From: Paracoccaceae bacterium
GTDB taxonomy: Bacteria; Pseudomonadota; Alphaproteobacteria; Rhodobacterales; Rhodobacteraceae
Assembly: GCA_024644285.1 (NCBI GenBank)
Contig: JAHELH010000036.1
Location: 1-13,206 of the forward strand
Direction: 5' to 3'
DNA length: 13,206 nucleotides
The position numbers and the translations under genes were made by a program. Shown here piece by piece: positions 6,179 through 13,199 of this stretch. How positions within the stretch are numbered: position 1 is the first letter of the stretch; each line of letters begins with the position of its first letter. The notes under the pieces were generated by a model. It made no database searches and was not told the DNA's origin. It saw only the letters and a program-made list of their open reading frames with translations.

Positions 6179-6796
6179 ATGATCAACCGCCTCGACCGCA
6201 TTCTGACCCGGCTCGCCGCGGCGCTGGCGCTGGCCGGCGGGCTGGGGCTGATCTTCGCCACGGTTGTGACTTGCCTCAGCATCCTGCTGAAGCTCGCCAA
6301 CAGGATCGTCGGCGCTGGGGCGGGCGGCGTGCCGGAGCATCTGGCCTGGCTGGGCCCGATCCTGGGCGAGGAGGAACTCGTCACCTATGGGGTCGGTCTC
6401 GCGCTTTTCACCGCCCTGCCCTGGGTGATGATCCGCAGGGGGCATATCCGGATCGACCTGTTCCAGCCTTGGTTTCCACCGCGCCTCAACCGCACTCTGG
6501 ACCTGCTTGGCGACACCGCCCTGGCTGCCATCGCCTACCTGATCCTCACCCGCCAGTGGTTCCTGATCTTCCGTCCGGCTCGCCGCAGCGAAGACCCGCT
6601 GGCAGCGGAACTCGCCACGGGAAACTGGTCGGTGCTCGGAGACCGCCTGCGCGACGCGCAGGAATCGCAGATCCTCGGGCTCAAGCTCTGGCCGACCTAC
6701 ATCGTCGCCGAGCTCTGCGTCCTCGCCTTCTTCGTCGTCGCATGCTTCTGCGTCCTGCGCAGCGCCCGCGCGCTGCTTGCGCCCGCCGCGCGCTGA
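6179..6796 (+). CDS. dctQ: TRAP transporter small permease subunit (DctQ family)
   Basis: This small inner-membrane subunit of the TRAP transporter partners with DctM. It has 205 residues, somewhat long for the family (about 160-190). Hydrophobic segments lie near residues 8-38, 66-84, 98-125 and 168-200, fitting four helices. The family pattern EEELVTYGVGLALFTALPWVMIRRGHIRIDLF is recognisable (glutamates before helix 2, then RRGHIRIDLF). The extra length is mainly a polar stretch near 130-165 before the last helix. The ATG at 6179 has GGAG about 8 bases upstream. DctM follows after 3 bases. Confidence 0.9.
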   Translation: MINRLDRILTRLAAALALAGGLGLIFATVVTCLSILLKLANRIVGAGAGGVPEHLAWLGPILGEEELVTYGVGLALFTALPWVMIRRGHIRIDLFQPWFPPRLNRTLDLLGDTALAAIAYLILTRQWFLIFRPARRSEDPLAAELATGNWSVLGDRLRDAQESQILGLKLWPTYIVAELCVLAFFVVACFCVLRSARALLAPAAR

Positions 6797-6799
6797 TCC

Positions 6800-8146
6800 A
6801 TGACCGGCATCGTCACCTCGGCCCTGTCCGATTTTCAGATCGGCCTGCTCAGCTTCGGGGTGCTGTTGATCCTGATCGCCTTTCGCATCCCCCTGGCCGC
6901 CGCGATGTTCATTGTCGGGCTTGCCGGAACCTGGCTGGTGGCGGGCAACATGCGGATGGTCGACAACCAGCTGAAGACCTTCGCCTACGGCACGCTGACC
7001 AACTATTCGCTGTCGATCATCCCGCTGTTCCTGCTGATGAGCGAGTTTGCCACGAGAGGTGGCATGTCGCAGGCCTTGTTCAAGGCGGCCGAGGCTTGGC
7101 TGGGCCACCGCCGGGGCGGCGTCGCCATGGCGGCCATCGGCGCCTCGGCCGGCTTCGGCGCGGTCTGCGGCTCGTCGCTGGCCACGGCCTCGTCGATGGG
7201 CAAGGTGGCTCTGCCGGAGCTTCGGCGCCTGGGCTATTCCGGCGCGCTGGCCACCGGGTCGCTGGCGGCAGGCGGCACGCTGGGTATCCTGATCCCGCCG
7301 TCGATCGTGCTGGTGGTCTACGCCATCCTCGCCGAGGAGAATATCGAAAAGCTGTTCACCGCAGCGCTGATCCCCGGCATCCTGGCAATGCTGGGCTACA
7401 TGGCCACCATCGCCGTCTATACCCGCATGGTGCCCGACTGGGGTCAGACCGTGCCGCGGCTGGACTACGGCCAACGCCTACGGGCGCTTGTCCCGGTCTG
7501 GCCGGTGCTGGTCATATTCCTGCTTGTCATCGGCGGCATCTATACCGGCGTCTTCTCGCCCACCGCCGCCGCCGCCGTCGGCGTCGCCGGCACCGCCATC
7601 GTGGCGCTGGCCAATCGCGGGCTTACCTTCGCCGGACTGCGCGACTCGCTGCTGGCCACCGGGCAGACCTCGGCGATGATCTTTTTCATCATCCTGGCAG
7701 CGGGGTTCTACAACGCTTTCCTGTCCTCGGCGCTTGTGCCGCAGACCCTCGCCGGATTCTTCCTCGAGTCCGGCCTCAGCCCGTGGCTGATCCTGATCGG
7801 CATGCTGCTTCTCTACCTCGTTCTGGGTACGGTGATGGACTCGCTGGCGATGATCTTCCTGACGGTGCCGATCTTCATCCCCATCGTCACCCAGCTCGAT
7901 TTCGGCATCCCGCCCGCCGAGGTCGGCATCTGGTTCGGCATCCTGGTGCTGATGTCGGCCGAGATCGGCCTGATCACGCCGCCCGTCGGCATGAACCTTT
8001 TCGTCATCAACGCCATGTCGGCCGAGGTGCGCATCGGCGAGACCTATCGCGGTGCCCTGCCCTTCGTCGCATCGGACATCCTGCGCATCGCGATCCTCGT
8101 CGCGTTCCCCGCGATCACCATGGGGCTGGTGCGGCTGTTCTACTAG
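6800..8146 (+). CDS. dctM: TRAP transporter large permease subunit (DctM family)
   Basis: This large inner-membrane subunit is the transporting part of the TRAP system, 448 residues and about 12 hydrophobic segments. Family landmarks are IIPLFLLMSEFA (73-84), GASAGFGAVCGSSLATASSMGKVALPE (114-140), GGTLGILIPPSIVLVVYA (158-175), FSPTAAAAVG (252-261), and near the end EIGLITPPVGMNLFVIN. The position that is often PTEAA in this family reads PTAAAA here, an acidic-to-alanine change if my memory of the consensus holds. The start lies 3 bases after the dctQ stop and has no clear Shine-Dalgarno, so translational coupling to dctQ is likely. It ends 7 bases from the oppositely oriented tautomerase gene, with no room for a terminator between them. 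Confidence 0.95.
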   Translation: MTGIVTSALSDFQIGLLSFGVLLILIAFRIPLAAAMFIVGLAGTWLVAGNMRMVDNQLKTFAYGTLTNYSLSIIPLFLLMSEFATRGGMSQALFKAAEAWLGHRRGGVAMAAIGASAGFGAVCGSSLATASSMGKVALPELRRLGYSGALATGSLAAGGTLGILIPPSIVLVVYAILAEENIEKLFTAALIPGILAMLGYMATIAVYTRMVPDWGQTVPRLDYGQRLRALVPVWPVLVIFLLVIGGIYTGVFSPTAAAAVGVAGTAIVALANRGLTFAGLRDSLLATGQTSAMIFFIILAAGFYNAFLSSALVPQTLAGFFLESGLSPWLILIGMLLLYLVLGTVMDSLAMIFLTVPIFIPIVTQLDFGIPPAEVGIWFGILVLMSAEIGLITPPVGMNLFVINAMSAEVRIGETYRGALPFVASDILRIAILVAFPAITMGLVRLFY

Positions 8147-8153
8147 CCGGACC

Positions 8154-9239
8154 TCAGGTGCCGTCCCAGACCGCGCGCGGCACCATCACCTCGCCCCGCG
8201 CAATCAGCCGCGCCGTCCGGGTCAGCCCCGCCGAGACAAAGACAAAGGGATCGGTCTCGAACCGCACCCGGACCTCCATCACGCCCGAGGGATGCTCGAT
8301 CACCACCGCTGCCGGCGACGCACCGGCGGGCCGCGCCAGCCCATCGGCCACCGTGCCGGGCGCCAGCGCGCAGGCCGCCAGGCATTGCGACCCGGTCACC
8401 GCCAGCGTCGGATGCGTCGTCCAGGGCATGAAATAGCGTGCCGCGAAGTGCCCCTCGCCGGCAGGCGCCGCGATCAGGCCGATCTTGGGCACCACCGATT
8501 TCGTCACGTCGCCCAGCCCCATGCGCCGCCCGGCCTCGATCCGCACCTTCTCCATCCGGGCGAACAGGTCCGGCATGCCGTCCAGTTCTTCCTGGCTTTC
8601 ATGCCCCGTCACCCCGAAATCGGCGGCCCGCGCGATCATCATCGGCATCGCCACGTCGACGCAGGACACCGCGACGCCCTCGATCTCGTCCCTGGGCTGG
8701 CCGGTCGGGAACATCGCCCCGGTGCGCGAGCCGGTCACTTCCATGAAATTCACCGCCACCGGCGCGGCGGTCCCCGGAACCCCGTCGATTGCCACGTCGC
8801 CGTCATAGCGCACAGCGCCGCCCGGCGTCTGCACCTCTGCCTCGACCAGCGCCCCGGTATTGACGGCACGGATGCGGACCGGCGTGACGCCGTCGCGCGC
8901 CGTCACGAGGCCCATCTCGATGGCCGCGGGGCCCACGCCCACCAGGATGTTGCCGCAGGTCGGCGCGAAATCGACCAGTCGCTCCTCGACCGCCACCTGC
9001 GCGAAGAAATAGTCGATATCCGCGTCCGGATCCTCCGACCGCGACAGCATCGCCACCTTCGTCGTCACCGCGGTACCGCCGCCGAGCCCGTCGATGTTGC
9101 GCGGATTCCCCGCGCCCACCACGGCGATCAGCACATCCGCCAGCCGGTCGCGGTCTTTCGGCAGATCGGACGCCTTGAAATAGGGCCCGCGCGAGGTCCC
9201 GCCGCGCAGGAAGTGGTACGGGATTGCGGTCTGGCTCAT
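8154..9239 (-). CDS. PrpF/GalD-family tautomerase (4-oxalomesaconate tautomerase-like)
   Basis: This cytoplasmic enzyme of 361 residues belongs to the PrpF superfamily (diaminopimelate-epimerase fold). Members move a double bond or proton in unsaturated di- and tricarboxylates: 2-methylaconitate (PrpF), 4-oxalomesaconate (GalD/LigU), or 3-methylitaconate. The N-terminus IPYHFLRGGTSRGPYF (6-21) is the family hallmark. The two residues PrpF uses for proton transfer appear conserved: Lys61 in GGGTAVTTKVA and Cys95 in CGNILVGVGP. Length and the IDGLGGG and VDYFFAQV-like segments fit GalD better than the longer PrpF. The ATG at 9239 overlaps the tctAB stop as ATGA, so the enzyme is translationally coupled to the transporter and probably acts on its substrate. 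No gallate, protocatechuate or methylcitrate genes are visible here, so the exact substrate is open. An upstream in-frame extension to 9479 runs inside tctAB and is rejected. Confidence 0.86.
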   Translation of the reverse strand: MSQTAIPYHFLRGGTSRGPYFKASDLPKDRDRLADVLIAVVGAGNPRNIDGLGGGTAVTTKVAMLSRSEDPDADIDYFFAQVAVEERLVDFAPTCGNILVGVGPAAIEMGLVTARDGVTPVRIRAVNTGALVEAEVQTPGGAVRYDGDVAIDGVPGTAAPVAVNFMEVTGSRTGAMFPTGQPRDEIEGVAVSCVDVAMPMMIARAADFGVTGHESQEELDGMPDLFARMEKVRIEAGRRMGLGDVTKSVVPKIGLIAAPAGEGHFAARYFMPWTTHPTLAVTGSQCLAACALAPGTVADGLARPAGASPAAVVIEHPSGVMEVRVRFETDPFVFVSAGLTRTARLIARGEVMVPRAVWDGT

Positions 9240-11263
9240 GTCAGCGGCCACGGCAGATCGACATAGTCCTGCAGCAGTCCCGGCGGGAAGTCGCGGTTCA
9301 GCGACCAGGCCATCGCGCACATGAAGGCGATGCCGCAGGCGGCATAGATCGCCGCCGCCCCGGCGCTCAGCCGCGCGCGCACCTTGAGGAAGGCGAACAG
9401 GAACAGCGCCAGCGCCAGGATGAAGCCCAGAAGCGAGGTAAGCAGCAGAAGGCCCGCGAACCAGGCCAGCGTCGACCACAGGGTGTGGGTCGCGGTCGCG
9501 TCCTCGCCATGGGATTCGCGGTCGGCGAAGATCGGGTCGGTTTCAGGCTTCATCATCATCTGGATGAACAGCCAGGCGCAGCCAACCAGGCAGACCCCGG
9601 CCACGAACATCGGGAAGGTCCGGTCGCGGCTGAAGCTGGGGATCGAGGCCGCGTCATAGAAGGCATAAGCGATATAGGCCGTTACCGCGGCCAGGAAGAT
9701 CAGCGGCGCGCGCTTGGAGCCCGAGGCGACGTCGCCCTCCGACCGCAGGTTCTTGGCCTGACGCAGGCCGACCACGACCGAGATCACGGTGATGATGATC
9801 AGGATGATCACGATGGGCGAAAAGATGTATTCCAGCCCGTCCTCCAGGCTCTTGCGGAACCGGGAAGAGGCGATCTGCACGGACTGGTTTGCATAAGTCT
9901 CGGCCGGGTTCGACAGCACGAAGCCGATCAGGAAGGCCGGCCGCGACCAGTCGAACCGGCGCATCAGGATGCCGAGAAAACCGATGGCGAACAGCGCCAC
10001 CAGATCCATCAGGTTCTGGCCCGACTGGAAGGCGGCGAAGCTGATGATCATGAACAGGAACGGCGCCAGCAGCACGAAACGGATCGTGGTCAGCTTGGCG
10101 ATGCCGCCCGAGGCGGCGATGCAGATCACCGTACCGACCACATTGGCCAGCGCCAGCAACCAGACGATCGAATACGTGATATTAAGGTTGTTCTTCAGCA
10201 TCGCTGGCCCGACCTCGATCTGGCCCGATCCAAGCAGCGCGATTGCGCCGATGAAGATCGCCATCGAACCCGATCCGGGTATGCCGAACAGCAGCGTCGG
10301 CACCAGCCCGCCGCCTTCCTTGGCGTTGTTCGAGCTTTCCGGCCCGATCACGCCGCGCACCTCGCCCTTGCCGAAGTTCGACTTGTCCTTGGTGGTCTGC
10401 ACCGTGTGGCCATAGGCGATCCAGTCGACGACCGAGCCGCCCAGCCCGGGGATCACGCCGACGATCACCCCGATGATCGAACAGCGCACCGACAGCCAGA
10501 TATTGGCGAACCAGTCCTTGACACCGTCCAACCAGCCGCCGCCCAGCTTCTGCTCCTTGGCGATGGCGCGGTCCTGGCGCAGAAGCGAGACGATCTCGGG
10601 AATGGCGAAAATGCCAAGGCCGACGATCACCAGCTTCAGCCCGTCGGTGAGGTAGGGAAAATCGTAGGACGACATCCGCAGATCGCCGGAAGAGGCACCC
10701 TCGCCGATGGTGCCCACCAGCATGCCCAATCCCGCAGCGACGATGCCCTTGACCGCCACGCGTCCGGCAAGGATGCCGACCATGCTGAGGCCGAAGATCG
10801 TGATCATCAAAAGCTCGGGCGTGCGAAACTCCAGCACGATGGGCCGGGCGATCAGGATGAACAGCGTCAGAAAGCTGGCGCCCACCAGCCCGCCGAAAAG
10901 CGACGAGGCAAAGGCCGCCGACAGCGCACGCGCCGCCTGCCCGCGCTTGGCCATCGGAAAGCCGTCGAGCACGGTGGCCTGGCTGGCCGACGATCCGGGA
11001 ATGCCCATCAAGACGCTGGCGAAGGTGTCCGAAGTGGGCACGACGGCCACCATACCGATCATCAGCGCAAGGCCCAGGATCGGGTCCATCCCGAACATGA
11101 ACGGCAACAGCAGCGACAGCCCGGCGATCCCGCCAAGACCGGGAAACACGCCGACGCAAAGCCCCATCACGACGCCAAGCACCAGGTAGCCGATGACCAC
11201 GGGTTGCAGGATCAGGCCCCAGGCCTCGCCCAGCGCCGGCATCGCTTCCAGAATGACTTCCAC
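9236..11263 (-). CDS. Tripartite tricarboxylate transporter, TctA-TctB fusion
   Basis: This inner-membrane protein of 675 residues appears to join the two TTT membrane subunits in one chain. Residues 1 to about 505 are TctA: GLCVGVFPGLGG (34-45), MGIPGSSASQATVLDGFP (86-103), the second copy VGVIPGLGGSVVDWIAYG (268-285), and LLFGIPGSGSMAIFIGAI (324-341). A polar linker (about 501-519) leads to a TctB-like domain (about 520-670) with four hydrophobic segments and SRDRTFPMFVAG (544-555), the usual TctB entry motif. No separate tctB gene is present, supporting a real fusion. Its GTG start has a G-rich Shine-Dalgarno (GGGGGG) 6 bases upstream. It lies 67 bases after tctC and overlaps the tautomerase start by 4 bases. 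In TTT systems this part imports the carboxylate delivered by TctC. Confidence 0.9.
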   Translation of the reverse strand: MEVILEAMPALGEAWGLILQPVVIGYLVLGVVMGLCVGVFPGLGGIAGLSLLLPFMFGMDPILGLALMIGMVAVVPTSDTFASVLMGIPGSSASQATVLDGFPMAKRGQAARALSAAFASSLFGGLVGASFLTLFILIARPIVLEFRTPELLMITIFGLSMVGILAGRVAVKGIVAAGLGMLVGTIGEGASSGDLRMSSYDFPYLTDGLKLVIVGLGIFAIPEIVSLLRQDRAIAKEQKLGGGWLDGVKDWFANIWLSVRCSIIGVIVGVIPGLGGSVVDWIAYGHTVQTTKDKSNFGKGEVRGVIGPESSNNAKEGGGLVPTLLFGIPGSGSMAIFIGAIALLGSGQIEVGPAMLKNNLNITYSIVWLLALANVVGTVICIAASGGIAKLTTIRFVLLAPFLFMIISFAAFQSGQNLMDLVALFAIGFLGILMRRFDWSRPAFLIGFVLSNPAETYANQSVQIASSRFRKSLEDGLEYIFSPIVIILIIITVISVVVGLRQAKNLRSEGDVASGSKRAPLIFLAAVTAYIAYAFYDAASIPSFSRDRTFPMFVAGVCLVGCAWLFIQMMMKPETDPIFADRESHGEDATATHTLWSTLAWFAGLLLLTSLLGFILALALFLFAFLKVRARLSAGAAAIYAACGIAFMCAMAWSLNRDFPPGLLQDYVDLPWPLT

Positions 11264-11281
11264 GAATAGCCCCCCGCCTAG

Positions 11282-11328
11282 CTTGCATAAATGCCCCGCC
11301 GGTCAGGGCGGGGCATTCTGAAAGCAAG
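11282..11328 (-). other. Intercistronic hairpin between tctC and the tctA-tctB fusion
   Basis: AATGCCCCGCC (11290-11300) pairs perfectly with GGCGGGGCATT (11307-11317), an 11-base stem with a 6-base loop. An outer helix CTTGC/GCAAG (11282-11286 with 11324-11328) can extend it across an internal loop. It begins 2 bases after the tctC stop. The minus-strand sequence after the inner stem (TATGC) is not a U-run, so mRNA stabilisation or partial attenuation is more likely than full termination. The pairing is seen; the function is inferred. Confidence 0.6.
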
Positions 11329-11330
11329 GC

Positions 11331-12422
11331 CTAGTTCAGCGTCACGCCATAGCGCTCGGACAGCCAGTTGGTCACGAACTCCTTGGCCTCGGCCGGCACC
11401 TTGGTGGCGCTTTCCATCGCGGTCTTGGCCTTGGCGCCGGTCATCTGAGGATACTTGCCCAGACGCGCCGCGCTGATCTCGGCGAAGTCGCCGCGCGCCT
11501 TGATCGCCTCAAAAGCGTCCGAATAGGTGTCGATCGCGGCCTGCGGCGCGCCGGCCGGCAGGAACACCATCTTCTGTGCCGGGAAGCCGGCGACGAAGAA
11601 GGCCTTCCAGGCCTCCCAGGCCGGGCCGGACGTCTCGCAGCCCTCGGTCGCCTCGCAGACCTCCTTGAAGGACGGCATGTCCGGGAAGGTCGGGTCGCGC
11701 ACGATGTTACCATCGTCATCCAGCGCGCCGAAGGCGAACCACGGCACCGCGGTTTCGGCCTCGACCAGCGGCATCACGCCCGACAGGAACGACGACGAGG
11801 TCTGATAGTCGATATTGGCTTCGCCGCGCTCGAACATCAGGCGGCCGTCACCGCGTCCCTTGATGCCAAAGACCGGCTCGACGTTCAGCCCCAGCATCTC
11901 CCAGGCCAGAAGCGGCACCAGGTCAAGCCGCGTGGCGCCCTGGCTGCCGTAGATGAAATCGACGTCAGTCAGGCCAGCAACGCCCTCTTCTTCCAGCGTC
12001 TCGGCCAGATCCGGCGGCAGATAGGCGACGCCACCCGTTCCCGAGGCCAGAACCACGTTCCAGTCGTTGTATTCGTACTTCACCCGCGGGTCGCCCAGCA
12101 GATAGGGGAACTGGGTGGAACCCGACGAGCCGAAGATCAGCGTGCCTTCGCTGTCATCGTATTTCTGCTCCTGGAAAAAGTTCGCTCCCTTGGTCGAACC
12201 GGCGCCGGGCATGAACTTGACGACGACGGTGGGCTGGCCGGGCAGCGCTTCGCTGAGCAGCGGCGCGTAAAAGTTCGCCCATTTGGCCGAACCGCCGGTT
12301 TCCGAGAACGGAATGATCCATTCGACTGTCTTCCCCGACAGATCGATGGCATGACTTCCGGCAAAGGCCGATGTCGATGCGATGGCGAAAGAGGCCGCGA
12401 GGGCCAGGGTCTTCATGGTCAT
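11331..12422 (-). CDS. tctC: Tripartite tricarboxylate transporter substrate-binding protein (TctC family)
   Basis: This is the periplasmic receptor of the TTT system, 363 residues from the ATG at 12422, longer than the usual 320 or so. A signal peptide ends at AFA (19-21) before GSHAIDLSG. The family layout is visible: first strand VEWIIPFSETGGSAKWANFYAPLLSEAL (33-60), PTVVVKFMPGAGSTKGANFF (64-83), and the C-terminal FLPAGAPQAAIDTYSDAFEAI (287-307). Residues 40-45 (SETGGS) replace the common PGG.tD loop, so ligand contacts may differ from canonical members. C256 and C262 (CEATEGC) could form a disulfide in the periplasm. GGGAGG lies 4 bases before the start; a second ATG six bases on is also possible. 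It is the first gene of the operon and is divergent from a TctD-like regulator. Confidence 0.9.
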   Translation of the reverse strand: MTMKTLALAASFAIASTSAFAGSHAIDLSGKTVEWIIPFSETGGSAKWANFYAPLLSEALPGQPTVVVKFMPGAGSTKGANFFQEQKYDDSEGTLIFGSSGSTQFPYLLGDPRVKYEYNDWNVVLASGTGGVAYLPPDLAETLEEEGVAGLTDVDFIYGSQGATRLDLVPLLAWEMLGLNVEPVFGIKGRGDGRLMFERGEANIDYQTSSSFLSGVMPLVEAETAVPWFAFGALDDDGNIVRDPTFPDMPSFKEVCEATEGCETSGPAWEAWKAFFVAGFPAQKMVFLPAGAPQAAIDTYSDAFEAIKARGDFAEISAARLGKYPQMTGAKAKTAMESATKVPAEAKEFVTNWLSERYGVTLN

Positions 12423-12457
12423 GTTTCCTCCCATTGGCGAATAAGCCGCCGTTTCTC

Positions 12458-12474
12458 AGCGCAGGACATGCGCT
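12458..12474. promoter_or_regulatory. Inverted repeat in the tctC/regulator divergent region
   Basis: AGCGCA-GGACA-TGCGCT is a perfect 6-base-arm inverted repeat 36 bases upstream of the tctC start. It may be an operator or a 5' leader hairpin for tctC. OmpR-type regulators usually bind direct repeats, so this may belong to another regulator. This is low-certainty. Confidence 0.3.
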
Positions 12475-12491
12475 TGATGCACAGCCTATAA

Positions 12492-12506
12492 CTTGCGAAC
12501 CTTGCG
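12492..12506. promoter_or_regulatory. Direct repeat, candidate TctD-type box
   Basis: CTTGCG occurs at 12492-12497 and again at 12501-12506, a 9-base period, between the divergent tctC and response-regulator starts. Tandem half-sites with roughly one-helical-turn spacing are what an OmpR/PhoB-family dimer binds. The minus-strand TATAGG just beyond (around 12485-12490) is a possible -10 for tctC, lacking a well-spaced -35, which fits an activated promoter. Inference from arrangement only. Confidence 0.3.
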
Positions 12507-12527
12507 CCAAGCTGACGGGCGGACAGA

Positions 12528-13199
12528 ATGCGCATTGCCATAATCGAGGACAATCAAAGCGTTGCCAAGGGCATAGCGTACCGATTGCAGGATCGGGGCC
12601 ATGCGACCGATCTGGTACACGACGGTAATGCGGCCGACGACTTCCTGCGGTCGGATGAAAACGACGTGGTGATTCTCGACATCAACCTGCCCGGCACCGA
12701 CGGATTGACGCTGCTGCGGGCCATGCGCGCGCGCGGCGATACGCGCCCCGTTCTGCTGCTGACGGCGCGGGTCGAAACCGGCGACCGGGTGACCGGTCTC
12801 GATGCCGGTGCGGACGACTACCTGGTAAAGCCGTTCGAGATGGACGAGCTCGAAGCCCGGATCCGCGCGCTGTCGCGCCGCGTCTCGGCCCCGGTGCTGT
12901 CGGAATTGAATCTGGGCCGCCTGAGCTACCAGCCCGAGGCCCGCACCGTCCGTATCGACGGCGAACCGCTCGACCTGCCGCGGCGCGAGTTGTCGCTGCT
13001 CGACGCGCTGTTGCGGGCTGGGACCGCCGCCTTGTCGAAGGGCGAGTTGATCGAGCGTCTCTACGGCACCGGCGCCGACGTCTCCGAGACCGCGATCGAG
13101 GCGCATGTCTCGCGGCTGCGCAAGAAGATCGCCGCCGCCGGCCTCGAGATCCGCAGCCTGCGCAATATCGGCTACGTCCTGCAGGAAAGCCCCGGATGA
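12528..13199 (+). CDS. OmpR/PhoB-family response regulator (TctD-like)
   Basis: This cytoplasmic two-component response regulator has 223 residues. The receiver domain (1 to about 115) has the acidic pocket E7/D8, phospho-acceptor D51 in VVILDINLPG, switch residue T79 in LLLTAR, and K101 in VKPFEMDEL. The C-terminal winged helix (about 125-220) includes LPRRELSLLDALL, then VSETAIEAHVSRLRKKI, the DNA-recognition helix region, and the hairpin IRSLRNIGYVL. All catalytic residues are intact. It is divergent from tctC with a 105-base gap. TctD proteins commonly sit next to TTT operons and activate them when the carboxylate is present, so that role is inferred from context. Its TGA overlaps the ATG of the next gene (ATGA), the usual coupling to a histidine kinase. 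Confidence 0.94.
   Translation: MRIAIIEDNQSVAKGIAYRLQDRGHATDLVHDGNAADDFLRSDENDVVILDINLPGTDGLTLLRAMRARGDTRPVLLLTARVETGDRVTGLDAGADDYLVKPFEMDELEARIRALSRRVSAPVLSELNLGRLSYQPEARTVRIDGEPLDLPRRELSLLDALLRAGTAALSKGELIERLYGTGADVSETAIEAHVSRLRKKIAAAGLEIRSLRNIGYVLQESPG

Noticed and set aside
6038..7474. 478-residue minus-strand open frame opposite the TRAP genes
   Set aside because: It has no membrane segments or motifs, is Gln/Arg/Asp/His-rich, and is fully explained as antisense of dctP, dctQ and dctM.
6271..8436. 721-residue plus-strand open frame overlapping dctQ, dctM and part of the tautomerase gene
   Set aside because: It runs in another frame through two recognisable TRAP genes and reads as low-complexity Arg/Pro/Gly/His-rich sequence.
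9240..9479. N-terminal extension of the tautomerase by about 80 residues
   Set aside because: The extension lies wholly inside tctAB in another frame and has no family similarity. The hallmark IPYHFLRGGTS begins five residues after the ATG at 9239.
9224..11269. 681-residue plus-strand open frame opposite the TctA-TctB gene
   Set aside because: It is antisense to a clear membrane protein. Its translation is rich in Arg, His, Gln and Asp with no domain pattern, which is typical of reverse-complement shadow frames in GC-rich DNA.
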